From: Sinorhizobium sp. RAC02
GTDB taxonomy: Bacteria > Pseudomonadota > Alphaproteobacteria > Rhizobiales > Rhizobiaceae
DNA: 64,000 nt
Direction of reading: 5' to 3'
NCBI RefSeq assembly: GCF_001713395.1
Contig: NZ_CP016450.1
Span: 3,378,501 to 3,442,500, forward strand
Shown piece by piece: positions 19,299 through 31,214 of the stretch. The notes below the pieces were generated by a model, which saw nothing but the letters and a program-made list of their open reading frames with translations, had not been told where the DNA came from and did not search any database. The first letter of the stretch is position 1. Each line of letters begins with the position of its first letter. A program made the translations under genes and the position numbers.

Positions 19299-21056
19299 TC
19301 AGGCGGCGGTGTGGCTCTTGCGCACGTCGTCGTCCGTCAGGATGCCGCTCGCCCGGAGCAGGGCGGCGAAGCGGCCGTTGCTCTGGCTGAGGTCGTTGAA
19401 CGTGCCCATCTCCGCCACCTTGCCATGGTCCATGAAGACGACGAGGTCGGCTTCGCGGACGGTGGACAGGCGGTGGGCGATGATGAAGGTCGTGCGGTTG
19501 CGGCGCAACTGGTCGATTGCCGCCTTCACACGCGCTTCCGTTTCCACGTCGAGCGCACTGGTCGCCTCGTCGAGCACGAGGATCGGCGCGTTCTTGAGGA
19601 TGGCGCGGGCAATGGCGATGCGCTGGCGCTCGCCACCGGAAAGCCGGTTGCCACGCTCGCCGACATGGGTCTCGTAGCCGCTCTGGCGAGAGGTGATGAA
19701 GTCGTTCGCGGCGGCAGCCTCCGCCGCAGCCTCGATGTCTTCCTGCGTCGCACCTTCGCGGCCCAGGCGGATATTGTCCGAAATCGAGCGATTGAGAAGG
19801 CCGGCATCCTGGAAGACGGTGGCGATCGAATGGCGCAGCGACTTGCGCGTCACCGTGGCGATATCGACGCCGTCGATAAGGATCTGGCCGGATTTCGGCT
19901 CGTAGACCCGCTGCAGCAGGTTGATGAGCGTCGTCTTGCCGGCACCCGTGGGGCCCACGATGGCGACGGTCTGGCCGGCCTCTACCGTGAAGGAGACGTC
20001 GCTGACGCCCTGTGTCGCATTGGCGAAGTCGAAGTTGACGTTGCGGTATTCGACCCGGCCCTTGACCTCGCCGAGATCGCCGGCGTTGACCGGCTCCTCG
20101 CGTTCCTTCACCGCGTCTTCCAGCGTGAAGAAATCCTCCAGCTTGGCGCGCGCTTCGAAAATCTGCGTGGCGAAGGCCTTCATCTGGTCGAGGCGGCCGA
20201 TGAGCAGGCCGGCGAAGCCGATAAAGGCGATGACGTCGCCGACACGGATTTCGCCACGCTGCACCAGCACCGTGCCGATGACGAGGATCGTCATCATGGA
20301 AATCGTCGAGGCGATGCGGTTCAGCGCGCTGGCAATCGCCCACCAGTCGAGCACAGGAAACTGCGCGTTGATCAGGCGTTCGGCAAAGCGCTTCAGCTCG
20401 CGCGTCTCGGATTCGATGCGGTTGTAGCTGTGCACGACCGAAACGTTGCTGATCGAGTCCGACACGTGGGAAAAGACGGTGTGGTAGTGGTTTTCAACCG
20501 ATGCCTGGCCTTCGCGGGTGCGGTTCATCACGACCTTGCCGATGATGACATAGAGCACGCCGAGCACCACCAGCACGATCGACAGGCGGTAATCCATGAC
20601 GAACGCAGTCGGGATCAGCAGAACGAGCGCGACGGCGGTCGCCAGATGCGTGCGCATGAATTCCAGCCACAGGCCGAACAGCGTTTCGCAGGCGCGCAGC
20701 AGCGTGTGCAGCGCGTTCGAGGTGCCGCGCTGGCTATGCCATGCAAGCGGCATGGAAATGATGCGGCCGAACGCCTCCGTCAGAAGGCTCGCACGACGGC
20801 CATGCGCCAAACGGTCGGCCTCGCGGGCGACGAGCACATAGGCGATCGTGTTGAACAGGCCAAAGCCCGCCCACATGGCCAGCATCGGCGTGACGTCGCC
20901 CTTGGAGGAGATGGCGTCGATGATGCGGCCGAACAGGATCGGTTCCGCAATGGTGATGATTGCCAGCACGATGTTGGCCACAACCACCGAGCCGACGCGA
21001 ATCTTGTAGACCCCAAGATAGCTGAGGGCTCTTGCATAAACCTGAAACAAAGACAC
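19299..21056 (-). CDS. ndvA: cyclic beta-1,2-glucan exporter, ABC transporter with fused ATPase
   Basis: NdvA (ChvA) moves cyclic beta-1,2-glucan across the inner membrane. The 585-residue protein has a six-helix membrane domain (about 20-300) and an ATPase domain with Walker A GPTGAGKTT near 369, signature LSGGERQR near 472 and Walker B ILVLDEATSAL near 490. The N-terminus MSLFQVYARALSYLG is characteristic of NdvA. The start is GTG at 21056, with GGAAAGG upstream. It faces ndvB and the opgC-type gene and completes a synthesis, modification and export set. Confidence 0.95.
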   Translation of the reverse strand: MSLFQVYARALSYLGVYKIRVGSVVVANIVLAIITIAEPILFGRIIDAISSKGDVTPMLAMWAGFGLFNTIAYVLVAREADRLAHGRRASLLTEAFGRIISMPLAWHSQRGTSNALHTLLRACETLFGLWLEFMRTHLATAVALVLLIPTAFVMDYRLSIVLVVLGVLYVIIGKVVMNRTREGQASVENHYHTVFSHVSDSISNVSVVHSYNRIESETRELKRFAERLINAQFPVLDWWAIASALNRIASTISMMTILVIGTVLVQRGEIRVGDVIAFIGFAGLLIGRLDQMKAFATQIFEARAKLEDFFTLEDAVKEREEPVNAGDLGEVKGRVEYRNVNFDFANATQGVSDVSFTVEAGQTVAIVGPTGAGKTTLINLLQRVYEPKSGQILIDGVDIATVTRKSLRHSIATVFQDAGLLNRSISDNIRLGREGATQEDIEAAAEAAAANDFITSRQSGYETHVGERGNRLSGGERQRIAIARAILKNAPILVLDEATSALDVETEARVKAAIDQLRRNRTTFIIAHRLSTVREADLVVFMDHGKVAEMGTFNDLSQSNGRFAALLRASGILTDDDVRKSHTAA

Positions 21057-21168
21057 GAAATAAGGCCTTTCCGGCGATACCTGTTGTGCGGTGCAGCGAA
21101 AGCACCTGTTCTCTTTGCAGTGCGCTGTTAATCAGCGGAAGGGGCAAAAGTTCTTCGGCAGCGTGCAA

Positions 21169-21189
21169 ATTTCATGACTCCCATGAAAT
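21169..21189. promoter_or_regulatory. perfect 8-5-8 inverted repeat between ndvA and luxR
   Basis: ATTTCATG-ACTCC-CATGAAAT is a perfect dyad, with extra GCAA/TTGC bases outside both arms. It lies in the 306-base divergent region between ndvA (start 21056) and the LuxR gene (start 21363), 110-190 bases from each. The size is close to a lux-type box, but the bases are not the classical lux box. I see nothing else gene-like in this region. Confidence 0.5.
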
Positions 21190-21362
21190 CTTGCGTGATT
21201 TTCCGTTTTCCGCTGCGCTATGTCCTTTGGCCGATTGATTTTCATCCTTCGATCCTGCCAATTGTATGCGGGGCAACATGAATGGGACATGACTGGTCCG
21301 AACGCGGGGCCGGCTTTGGTTTTTTTCAGAATTGGATTTGGGGCGCTTCACGCGCGAGGCAT

Positions 21363-22103
21363 ATGAAGATCAACTTGCTGGTGCAGTTCCTTGCACTGAT
21401 CGACGAGTTGCGAGGTCGGGACGAGACTACGGCCGAGTTTGAGCGTCTTCTCCTGCTCTATGGCTTCGACTACTACGGTCTCATCCAGGCACCGAAGCCG
21501 GTGGAAAGCCCGACCAACCTGCTGCTCGCCGGCCGCTGGCCAAAGGGCTGGCCGGAAACCTATCTGCGCAAGCGCTACATGCAGGTCGATCCGACGATAC
21601 GTTATCTCGGCCATGCGCAGGCCGGCTTTCGCTGGCGCGACACGCTCGGCGCCTTTCGCCTGAGCCCGCATCGCAAGCGCATGGAGCGCATGATGGTCGA
21701 TGCGCGGCACAACGGGCTGGAGGATGGCTACATGTTTCCCGTTCACGGCCGGCGCGGCCTTATCGGCAGCCTCAGCCTGGGCGGCAAGCCGGTCGAACTG
21801 GAAAGCGTCGAGATCGGCCTTTTCGACGGTATCGCCCGGCGGCTCTACTGGAAACTCATCCAGGCAGCCGATCCGGAAGAGGCGGCACGCCTCTCCGCCG
21901 TCGTCGACGTGGAATTGACGCGCCGCGAAATGGAGGCGTTGAGCCTGCTTGCCGAGGGCATGACCTCGCACGATATCGGCCGGGTGCTCGGCATCTCCAG
22001 TCACACGGTCGACTGGTACATGAACGGCATCCAGGAAAAGCTCGGCGCGCGCAACCGGCACCACGCCATCGCCATCGCCTTCCGGCTCGGCCTTGTCTCC
22101 TGA
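21363..22103 (+). CDS. LuxR-family regulator with autoinducer-binding domain (LuxR solo)
   Basis: This has 246 residues in two domains. The N-terminal autoinducer-binding domain keeps the residues that contact acyl-homoserine lactone in TraR/LuxR: W63, Y67, D76, P77 and W91. The C-terminal helix-turn-helix runs LTRREMEALSLLAEG through GISSHTVDWYMNGIQEKLG. I chose ATG 21363 because GAGG lies six bases upstream; the frame extends to 21282 with unlikely sequence. No LuxI synthase is nearby, so it is an orphan (solo) receptor. Its position beside ndvA suggests a link to envelope or host adaptation, but that is inference. Confidence 0.88.
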   Translation: MKINLLVQFLALIDELRGRDETTAEFERLLLLYGFDYYGLIQAPKPVESPTNLLLAGRWPKGWPETYLRKRYMQVDPTIRYLGHAQAGFRWRDTLGAFRLSPHRKRMERMMVDARHNGLEDGYMFPVHGRRGLIGSLSLGGKPVELESVEIGLFDGIARRLYWKLIQAADPEEAARLSAVVDVELTRREMEALSLLAEGMTSHDIGRVLGISSHTVDWYMNGIQEKLGARNRHHAIAIAFRLGLVS

Positions 22104-22139
22104 CTGTCGTAATTCTTTTGTCGAACGACGACTCCAAAA

Positions 22140-22168
22140 TTGAACTTTGAAAATAACCCGCTAATAAT
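22140..22168 (+). promoter_or_regulatory. candidate pyc promoter
   Basis: TTGAAC (22140-22145) is followed after 16-17 bases by TAATAAT (22162-22168), about 55 bases before the TTG start of pyc. This is one of the better promoter matches in the window. A CCCGC...GCGGG dyad overlaps the -10 (22157-22180). Confidence 0.5.
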
Positions 22169-22219
22169 TCTCTTCGCGGGTGCAGCATTTCCCGTTTTCA
22201 AGTCACTGAGGAGTCCGAC

Positions 22220-25200
22220 TTGCCCATTTCCAAGATCCTTGTCGCCAACCGTTCCGAAATTGCCATCCGCGTGTTCCGCGCAGCCAACGAGCTCGGCATA
22301 AAAACGGTCGCGATATGGGCGGAAGAGGACAAACTCGCGCTGCACCGTTTCAAGGCGGATGAAAGCTACCAGATCGGCCGCGGCTCGCATCTGGCGCGCG
22401 ATCTCGGGCCGATCGAGAGCTATCTCAATATCGAGGAAGTGATCCGCGTCGCGAAACTCTCCGGCGCCGATGCAATCCATCCGGGTTACGGCCTGTTGTC
22501 GGAAAGCCCGGAATTCGTCGATGCCTGCGATGCCGCCGGCCTCATCTTCATCGGCCCGCGGCCGGATACGATGCGTCAACTCGGCAACAAGGTCGCCGCG
22601 CGCAACCTTGCCATTTCCGTCGGCGTGCCGGTCGTGCCGGCCACCGATCCGCTGCCGGACGATGCGGACGAGGTCCACCGCCTGGCCGCTGAAATCGGCT
22701 ATCCCGTCATGCTGAAGGCCTCCTGGGGCGGCGGCGGGCGCGGCATGCGCGCCATCCGCGACCCGAAGGACCTGCTGCGCGAGGTGACGGAAGCCAAGCG
22801 CGAGGCCAAGGCCGCCTTCGGCAAGGACGAGGTCTATCTCGAAAAGCTCGTCGAGCGCGCCCGCCACGTCGAAAGCCAGATCCTCGGCGATACGCATGGC
22901 AATGTCGTGCATCTGTTCGAGCGCGATTGTTCGGTCCAGCGCCGCAACCAGAAGGTTGTCGAGCGCGCACCGGCCCCGTATCTGAGCGAGGCGCAGCGCC
23001 AGGAGCTGGCCGCGCATTCCATCAAGATCGCCAAGGCGACGAACTATATCGGCGCCGGCACGGTCGAATATCTGATGGATATGGATTCGGGCAAATTCTA
23101 CTTCATCGAGGTGAACCCGCGCATCCAGGTCGAGCACACCGTCACGGAAGTCGTGACCGGCATCGACATCGTCAAGGCGCAGATCCACATCCTCGACGGC
23201 GAGGCGATCGGCACGCCGGAATCGGGCGTGCCGGCGCAGGCCGATATCCGCCTCAACGGCCATGCCCTGCAGTGCCGCATCACCACGGAAGATCCGGAGC
23301 AGAACTTCATCCCCGACTATGGCCGCATCACCGGCTACCGTTCGGCCTCCGGCTTCGGCATCCGTCTCGACGGCGGCACGGCCTATCCGGGCGCGGTGAT
23401 CACCCGCTTCTACGATCCGCTGCTCGTCAAGGTCACGGCCTGGGCGCCAAACCCGAAGGAGGCGATCGCCCGCATGGACCGGGCGCTGCGCGAATTCCGC
23501 ATCCGCGGTGTAGCCACCAACCTCACCTTCCTTGAAGCGATCATCAGCCACGAGTCCTTCCGCGACAACAGCTACACGACCCGCTTCATCGATACGACGC
23601 CGGAACTCTTCCAGCAGGTGAAGCGCCAGGACCGCGCCACCAAGCTTCTGACCTATCTCGCCGACGTCACCGTCAACGGCCATCCGGAGGCGAAGGGCCG
23701 CCCGAGGCCACCGGCGGATGTCGCCAAGCCGATCGTGCCCTTCATCGAAGGCAAGATCGTCGCCGGCACCAAGCAGAAGCTCGACGAACTCGGGCCGAAG
23801 AAGTTCGCCGAATGGGTGCGCGGCGAAAGCCAGGTCTTCCTGACCGACACGACCATGCGCGACGGCCACCAGTCGCTGCTCGCCACCCGCATGCGCACGC
23901 ATGACATCGCCCGCGTCGCCGGCACCTATGCCAGGGCGCTTCCGCAGCTCTTCTCGCTGGAATGCTGGGGCGGCGCGACCTTCGACGTCTCCATGCGCTT
24001 CCTGACGGAAGATCCGTGGGATCGTCTCGCCCGCATCCGCGAGGACGCGCCGAACCTGCTGCTCCAGATGCTGCTGCGCGGTGCCAACGGCGTCGGCTAC
24101 AAGAACTATCCCGACAATGTCGTGAAATATTTCGTCCGCCAGGCAGCCAAGGGCGGCATCGACGTTTTTCGCGTCTTCGACTGCCTGAACTGGGTCGACA
24201 ACATGCGGGTGTCGATGGACGCGATCGCGGAAGAGAACAGGATTTGTGAGGCCGCGATCTGCTACACCGGCGACCTGCTCAATTCCGCTCGCCCGAAATA
24301 CGACCTGAAATACTACACCGCGCTCGCCGCCGACCTGGAAAAGGCCGGTGCGCATATGATCGCGCTGAAGGACATGGCGGGTCTCTTGAAGCCTGCTGCC
24401 GCCCGCGTGCTGTTCAAGGCGCTGCGCGAGGCGACCGACTTGCCGATCCATTTCCACACGCACGATACGTCCGGCATTGCCGCCGCAACCGTGCTCGCAG
24501 CCGTCGAATCGGGTGTCGACGTGGTGGATGCGGCAATGGATGCGCTGTCCGGCAACACCTCGCAGCCCTGCCTCGGCTCGATCGTCGAAGCCTTGAAGGG
24601 CACGGAGCGCGATCCGGGCCTCGATCCGGCATGGATCCGCCGCATCTCCTTCTACTGGGAAGCCGTGCGCTACCAATACGCCGCCTTCGAAAGCGACCTC
24701 AAGGGGCCGGCGTCCGAAGTCTACCTGCATGAAATGCCGGGCGGCCAGTTCACCAACCTCAAGGAACAGGCCCGCTCGCTCGGGCTTGAGACCAAGTGGC
24801 ACAAGGTCGCCCAAGCCTATGCCGACGCCAATCAGATGTTCGGCGATATCGTCAAGGTGACGCCGTCCTCCAAGGTGGTGGGCGACATGGCGCTGATGAT
24901 GGTCAGTCAGGACCTGACGGTCGCGGACGTCGAGAACCCAGGCAAGGACGTCTCCTTCCCGGACTCGGTCGTCTCGATGCTGAAGGGCGATCTTGGCCAG
25001 CCTCCGGGCGGATGGCCGCAGGCACTGCAGAAGAAGGCACTGAAGGGCGAGGCGCCCTATACTGCCGTGCCGGGCTCGCTGCTGCCGCCGGCCGATCTTG
25101 ATGCGGAGCGTAAAACCATCGAGGACAAGCTGGAGCGCAAGGTCGACGACTTCGAGTTCGCCTCCTACCTGATGTATCCGAAGGTCTTCACGGACTACGC

Positions 25201-25678
25201 GCTTGCCGCCGATACCTACGGTCCCGTCAGCATCCTGCCGACGCCGGCCTATTTCTACGGCCTTTCGCCCGGCGAGGAACTGTCGCCGGAACTGGAAAAG
25301 GGCGTCTCGCTCGTCATCCTGCACCAGGCGCAGAGCGAGCCGGATACGCAGGGCATGGTGAAGGTGTTCTTCGAGCTGAACGGCCAGCCGCGCCTCATCA
25401 AGGTTCCGGATCGCAACCGCGCTGCGACGTCGACGGCCCGCCGCAAGGCGGAAATCGTTAACGCCACCCATCTCGGTGCGCCGATGCCGGGCGTCATCTC
25501 GACGGTCTCGGTCTCGGCCGGCCAGTCGGTCAAGGCCGGCGACGTGCTGCTCTCCATCGAGGCGATGAAGATGGAAACGGCGCTGCATGCGGAAAAGGAC
25601 GGCACGGTCTCGGAAGTGCTGGTGAAGGCCGGCGACCAGATCGACGCCAAGGACCTGCTCATCGTCTACGGCGCCTGA
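22220..25678 (+). CDS. pyc: pyruvate carboxylase
   Basis: Pyc makes oxaloacetate from pyruvate, bicarbonate and ATP (anaplerosis). The 1,152-residue single chain contains an N-terminal biotin carboxylase with an ATP-grasp stretch (KASWGGGGRGMR near 170) and FIEVNPRIQVEH. A carboxyltransferase with TTMRDGHQSLLATRM (near 550) follows, then a C-terminal biotinyl domain with the modified lysine in EAMKMET near 1,116. The start is TTG at 22220 with GAGGAG upstream; no ATG precedes the conserved ILVANRSEIAIRV, so TTG is required. A strong terminator follows. Confidence 0.97.
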   Translation: MPISKILVANRSEIAIRVFRAANELGIKTVAIWAEEDKLALHRFKADESYQIGRGSHLARDLGPIESYLNIEEVIRVAKLSGADAIHPGYGLLSESPEFVDACDAAGLIFIGPRPDTMRQLGNKVAARNLAISVGVPVVPATDPLPDDADEVHRLAAEIGYPVMLKASWGGGGRGMRAIRDPKDLLREVTEAKREAKAAFGKDEVYLEKLVERARHVESQILGDTHGNVVHLFERDCSVQRRNQKVVERAPAPYLSEAQRQELAAHSIKIAKATNYIGAGTVEYLMDMDSGKFYFIEVNPRIQVEHTVTEVVTGIDIVKAQIHILDGEAIGTPESGVPAQADIRLNGHALQCRITTEDPEQNFIPDYGRITGYRSASGFGIRLDGGTAYPGAVITRFYDPLLVKVTAWAPNPKEAIARMDRALREFRIRGVATNLTFLEAIISHESFRDNSYTTRFIDTTPELFQQVKRQDRATKLLTYLADVTVNGHPEAKGRPRPPADVAKPIVPFIEGKIVAGTKQKLDELGPKKFAEWVRGESQVFLTDTTMRDGHQSLLATRMRTHDIARVAGTYARALPQLFSLECWGGATFDVSMRFLTEDPWDRLARIREDAPNLLLQMLLRGANGVGYKNYPDNVVKYFVRQAAKGGIDVFRVFDCLNWVDNMRVSMDAIAEENRICEAAICYTGDLLNSARPKYDLKYYTALAADLEKAGAHMIALKDMAGLLKPAAARVLFKALREATDLPIHFHTHDTSGIAAATVLAAVESGVDVVDAAMDALSGNTSQPCLGSIVEALKGTERDPGLDPAWIRRISFYWEAVRYQYAAFESDLKGPASEVYLHEMPGGQFTNLKEQARSLGLETKWHKVAQAYADANQMFGDIVKVTPSSKVVGDMALMMVSQDLTVADVENPGKDVSFPDSVVSMLKGDLGQPPGGWPQALQKKALKGEAPYTAVPGSLLPPADLDAERKTIEDKLERKVDDFEFASYLMYPKVFTDYALAADTYGPVSILPTPAYFYGLSPGEELSPELEKGVSLVILHQAQSEPDTQGMVKVFFELNGQPRLIKVPDRNRAATSTARRKAEIVNATHLGAPMPGVISTVSVSAGQSVKAGDVLLSIEAMKMETALHAEKDGTVSEVLVKAGDQIDAKDLLIVYGA

Positions 25679-25699
25679 GCGGTCCCTACCTCACCTTCG

Positions 25700-25723
25700 T
25701 CATCTCGGGTCGACCGGGGATGA
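25700..25723. repeat. REP-like palindromic repeat
   Basis: TCATC-TCGG-GTCGA-CCGG-GGATGA, preceded by CCTCACCTTCG. The same flank and a similar dyad recur at 26420-26490, and related dyads occur at 34307-34441. This is a dispersed intergenic palindrome of the kind common in rhizobia. Confidence 0.5.
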
Positions 25724-25756
25724 CGTCGTGGTGGGAGAGGCTTTTCGACAAACTGA

Positions 25757-25784
25757 GGGGATGGGGTAACTCCATCCCCTTTTT
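25757..25784 (+). terminator. rho-independent terminator after pyc
   Basis: GGGGATGG, loop GGTAACT, CCATCCCC, then TTTTT. It lies about 80 bases past the pyc stop. Confidence 0.85.
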
Positions 25785-25850
25785 GGTCTTGCTTTCCGGT
25801 AAGGCCGGACGCAAAACGCGGCGGAATTGTCATACAAACGTGGGCTTTCC

Positions 25851-26402
25851 ATGAGCTTCGTCATCCGCACCGCCGATCTCGGCGATATTGCTGCCTTCAC
25901 AGAAATCTACCGCGAATCCGTCCTGAACGGGGTGGCGAGCTACGAGGTCGACCCGCCGTCGCTTGACGAGATGGGGACGCGCTTCAAGGCAATCACCGAT
26001 AAGGGCTACCCCTATATCGTGGCGATCGAGCAGACCGGCCTCATCCTCGGCTATGCCTATGCATCGGCCTTCCGCACGCGGCCGGCCTATCGCTGGCTCG
26101 TCGAGGATTCTGTCTATCTGGCGCCGGAAGCGCGTGGCAAGGGCGTCGGCAAGGCACTGCTGGCGGAATTGATCCGCCGCTGCACGGAGCTTGGCTTTCG
26201 CCAGATGGTGGCCGTCATCGGCGGCGCGCACCCCGCCTCCATCGCCGTGCACAGCGCGGCCGGCTTCGAACATTCAGGCCGCATGACGGCAACCGGCTTC
26301 AAGCACGGGCGCTGGCTGGATACCGTTTTCATGCAGCGCGCGCTCGGCGAGGGCGCCGGCACGGAGCCGTCCGGGCAGGATTATCCGGGAACGATGGCTT
26401 AA
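25851..26402 (+). CDS. GNAT acetyltransferase of the phosphinothricin/methionine sulfoximine type
   Basis: This has 183 residues. The pattern is that of the PAT/MnaT subgroup: IYRESVLNGVASYEVDPPS near the N-terminus, VYLAPEARGKGVGKALL (acetyl-CoA loop) near residue 90, and FRQMVAVIGGAHPASIAVH. Such enzymes N-acetylate phosphinothricin, methionine sulfoximine or similar amino acids; the natural substrate here is unknown. ATG 25851 is preferred over an in-frame TTG at 25827, although neither has a strong ribosome site. It lies alone downstream of the pyc terminator. Confidence 0.85.
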   Translation: MSFVIRTADLGDIAAFTEIYRESVLNGVASYEVDPPSLDEMGTRFKAITDKGYPYIVAIEQTGLILGYAYASAFRTRPAYRWLVEDSVYLAPEARGKGVGKALLAELIRRCTELGFRQMVAVIGGAHPASIAVHSAAGFEHSGRMTATGFKHGRWLDTVFMQRALGEGAGTEPSGQDYPGTMA

Positions 26403-26431
26403 AATCGGAGGCTGCAAACCTCACCTTCGTC

Positions 26432-26488
26432 ATGGCCGAGCCTGACCCGGCCATCCACGGGATGGATCCTCGGGCCGAGCCCGAGGAT
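26432..26488. repeat. REP-like double palindrome
   Basis: There are two adjacent hairpins: ATGGCCG...CGGCCAT (26432-26454) and ATCCTCGGG-CCGAG-CCCGAGGAT (26466-26488). The second is the same nine-base stem as at 34307-34329. It fills the gap between two convergent genes. Confidence 0.65.
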
Positions 26489-26532
26489 GACGCCATTGAA
26501 GGCCTGGTTATGACCGAAGGAAGGGCGATCCT

Positions 26533-26907
26533 TTACGTCTCGATGAGCCGTAGCGCCTTGTCGAACACCTTGAGAACCTGGCTCAGCTCGTGGCCGCGCT
26601 TCAGGATGGTGCCGTGCTGGTTGATGACGCTGTAGGCGCCCTGCTTGGCGGTGAGCTTGGGGTTTTTCTCGACGCGGTAGAGCGGCATTTCGCCGGACCG
26701 CTTGAAGATGGAGAACACCGCTTTCTCGCGCATATGGTCGATGGCATAGTCGCGCCATTCGCCTTCGCCGACCATGCGGCCGTAGACCCGGAGGATTGCG
26801 TCGAGCTCTCGTCGATGGAACGTTACGGGCAGCGGATCCTTGCTGCTCCTGTATTCCCTGAGGTCGACCACGCCATTGGAAGCCTGCAAATCCGGCTGAT
26901 CAGTCAT
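26533..26907 (-). CDS. DUF2794 family protein
   Basis: This 124-residue protein carries the DUF2794 signature, including PVTFHRRELDAILRVYGRMV, EWRDYAIDH and VFSIFKRSGEMPLYRVEKNP. The family is conserved in Alphaproteobacteria and has no established function that I know. There is no signal peptide or membrane helix. The ATG at 26907 is preceded by GGAG five bases upstream. Confidence 0.85.
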   Translation of the reverse strand: MTDQPDLQASNGVVDLREYRSSKDPLPVTFHRRELDAILRVYGRMVGEGEWRDYAIDHMREKAVFSIFKRSGEMPLYRVEKNPKLTAKQGAYSVINQHGTILKRGHELSQVLKVFDKALRLIET

Positions 26908-27320
26908 CGAATCTCCGCACCTCGTCTGTGACGGCGAGGTGACAGTGTGCCTGACCGGAGCCGAAATGCAAGGCGGATAGGCCGAGACTTGCGTTTTCGC
27001 AAAAATCGACTTCGCCGCATTTCAGACAAACAGACGCCCAAATTTGCAGCGAGAGTTCGCCAGTCGCAGCCCATGCCTGCCTGCTGCCTTGTGCGGGAAG
27101 CTGGTTTGGTAGGGTTAGCGCCTGTCGAAGTTGCCCTGTATTCCGTTGCCGGTAACTTCGTCTTGGTCCGGTCCGTGTTTCTTCGAACCCTCAAGCCCCA
27201 GCCCCTCGAGGAAACCGGACCGGGCCTCCCCTGACGTGCTTGCGCACTTCAGGTTTGTCTTTCGCATACCGTCCCCGCAAAACCGCTTCACACTTTAGCG
27301 CGGTATGCTCTGCGGGAGAT
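26908..27320. other. 413-base intergenic region without a convincing gene
   Basis: It lies between the starts and stops of two leftward genes. Two overlapping frames of about 95 codons exist on opposite strands, but both are arginine-rich with no ribosome site, so I do not call them. A near-perfect dyad GAAGTTGCC...GGTAACTTC spans 27127-27159. The DUF2794 promoter is probably near 26910-27000, but I could not fix it. Confidence 0.4.
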
Positions 27321-28082
27321 TTACCGAGATTTCTTGTCGCCTGTCAGCACCGTCGCGCCCAGAATGGCGCCGGGTGTATCGGCTGTCTGCATGCGCTGGA
27401 TAAGCACGGCGCAGCCGCCGGACTTCTTTTTCTTCTTCAGCATGTCGGCCGGCAGCACCAGGTTGGTCTCCTTGCCTTCCCACATGCCGATCGTTTCCAT
27501 GTCGGTGACGGCATGCCAATAGTTGACCGTCTTGCCGAGATTCTCGCCCTTGTCGATGTTGATCGTGCGCTCGCGCTCGAAATAGGCGATGACGATGTTG
27601 GCCTTGCCCTCGCCGGGGCCGACGCGGATGCGCAATTCGTCGTTCTTGACCTCGACGTCGACCGGCACCGTCAGCCCCTTGCCCTCGTCGGGCATGGCAC
27701 CGATACGCGAGCGGATGCCCGAAATATCCGCACCGTTGATGTGCTCGCGGCCGTTCAGCACGGCCTGTGGGGTATAGACGCCGTTACGACCGAACATGCG
27801 GGCATAGGCATATTGCCGGTCGGTATTGTCCTTTGAAGCGAGCGTGTCCGCCCAGCCGAGATAGTTCCAGTAGTCGACATGGTAGGAGAGCGCGACGACC
27901 TCGCCTTCACGGGCAAGGGTTTCCAGCGCCTTGTCGGCCGGCGGGCAGGATGAACAGCCCTGGCTGGTGAAGAGTTCGACGACACCCTTGGGCTTCGTTA
28001 TTTCCTGCGCATGCGCAGCCCCTGTGCCGGCTCCCAACGCGAGCAGGATCGCCAGACAATCCAGTATGTGCGGTCTCGGCAT
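27321..28082 (-). CDS. DUF1223 secreted thioredoxin-like protein
   Basis: This is a protein of 253 residues. A signal peptide (about 25 residues, ending GAGTGAAHA) is followed by VVELFTSQGCSSCPPADK, a CxxC-containing thioredoxin-like start, and YHVDYWNYLGWADT, the DUF1223 pattern. It is probably periplasmic with a thiol-related role; no reaction is established. Starts at 28082 and 28088 (both ATG) are close; I chose 28082 because GGA then lies about eight bases upstream. It is downstream of acnA, separated by the acnA terminator. Confidence 0.82.
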   Translation of the reverse strand: MPRPHILDCLAILLALGAGTGAAHAQEITKPKGVVELFTSQGCSSCPPADKALETLAREGEVVALSYHVDYWNYLGWADTLASKDNTDRQYAYARMFGRNGVYTPQAVLNGREHINGADISGIRSRIGAMPDEGKGLTVPVDVEVKNDELRIRVGPGEGKANIVIAYFERERTINIDKGENLGKTVNYWHAVTDMETIGMWEGKETNLVLPADMLKKKKKSGGCAVLIQRMQTADTPGAILGATVLTGDKKSR

Positions 28083-28203
28083 GATCATTTCCAATGGAGC
28101 GCCGGCAATGGCCAGCCGTTTGAGCCGTCATACGCGCTTGCCGGTTCAACAGGAAGTCACGATGGAGTGAGCTTCATAGCGGAGAAAAAGGCTCCGGAAA
28201 ACG

Positions 28204-28233
28204 AAAAATGCCGGGGTTTTGGCCCCGGCATTT
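28204..28233 (-). terminator. terminator of acnA
   Basis: On the minus strand AAATGCCGGGG-CCAAAA-CCCCGGCATTT is followed by TTC and further T-rich sequence. The 11-pair stem starts about 22 bases past the acnA stop. Confidence 0.85.
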
Positions 28234-28255
28234 CGTGTTTTGACGTTGAAACCGA

Positions 28256-30949
<2,694 letters not shown>

Positions 30950-31214
30950 TTTATACCCCGTCTCGTCTGGCGCCAGAAAGCTGACGTACGAACGCCCTTG
31001 CGCGTTGAGCGCGAATGGGATGCGGGTGCGGTCATTTCCGCTGTCCGTACGCGGAATTCATTCCGTGTTCGGCGCTTGGATGAAATTCACGCCGACCGCT
31101 GGCGTGTTGCGGGCGTTATAGATAATTTCTAAACAAGGTTCCAGAGCGCCGAAGGGCAAATCGGGACAATTTTTTTGCATTGCGACCAATGTCGTAAAAG
31201 GAAAGTGAAACGCC

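Noticed and set aside
22001..25588. 1,195-codon frame antisense to pyc
   Set aside because: Same cause; pyc is unambiguous on the other strand.
26904..27234. Two overlapping frames of about 95 codons on opposite strands
   Set aside because: Both are arginine-rich, lack ribosome sites and have no similarity to anything I know.
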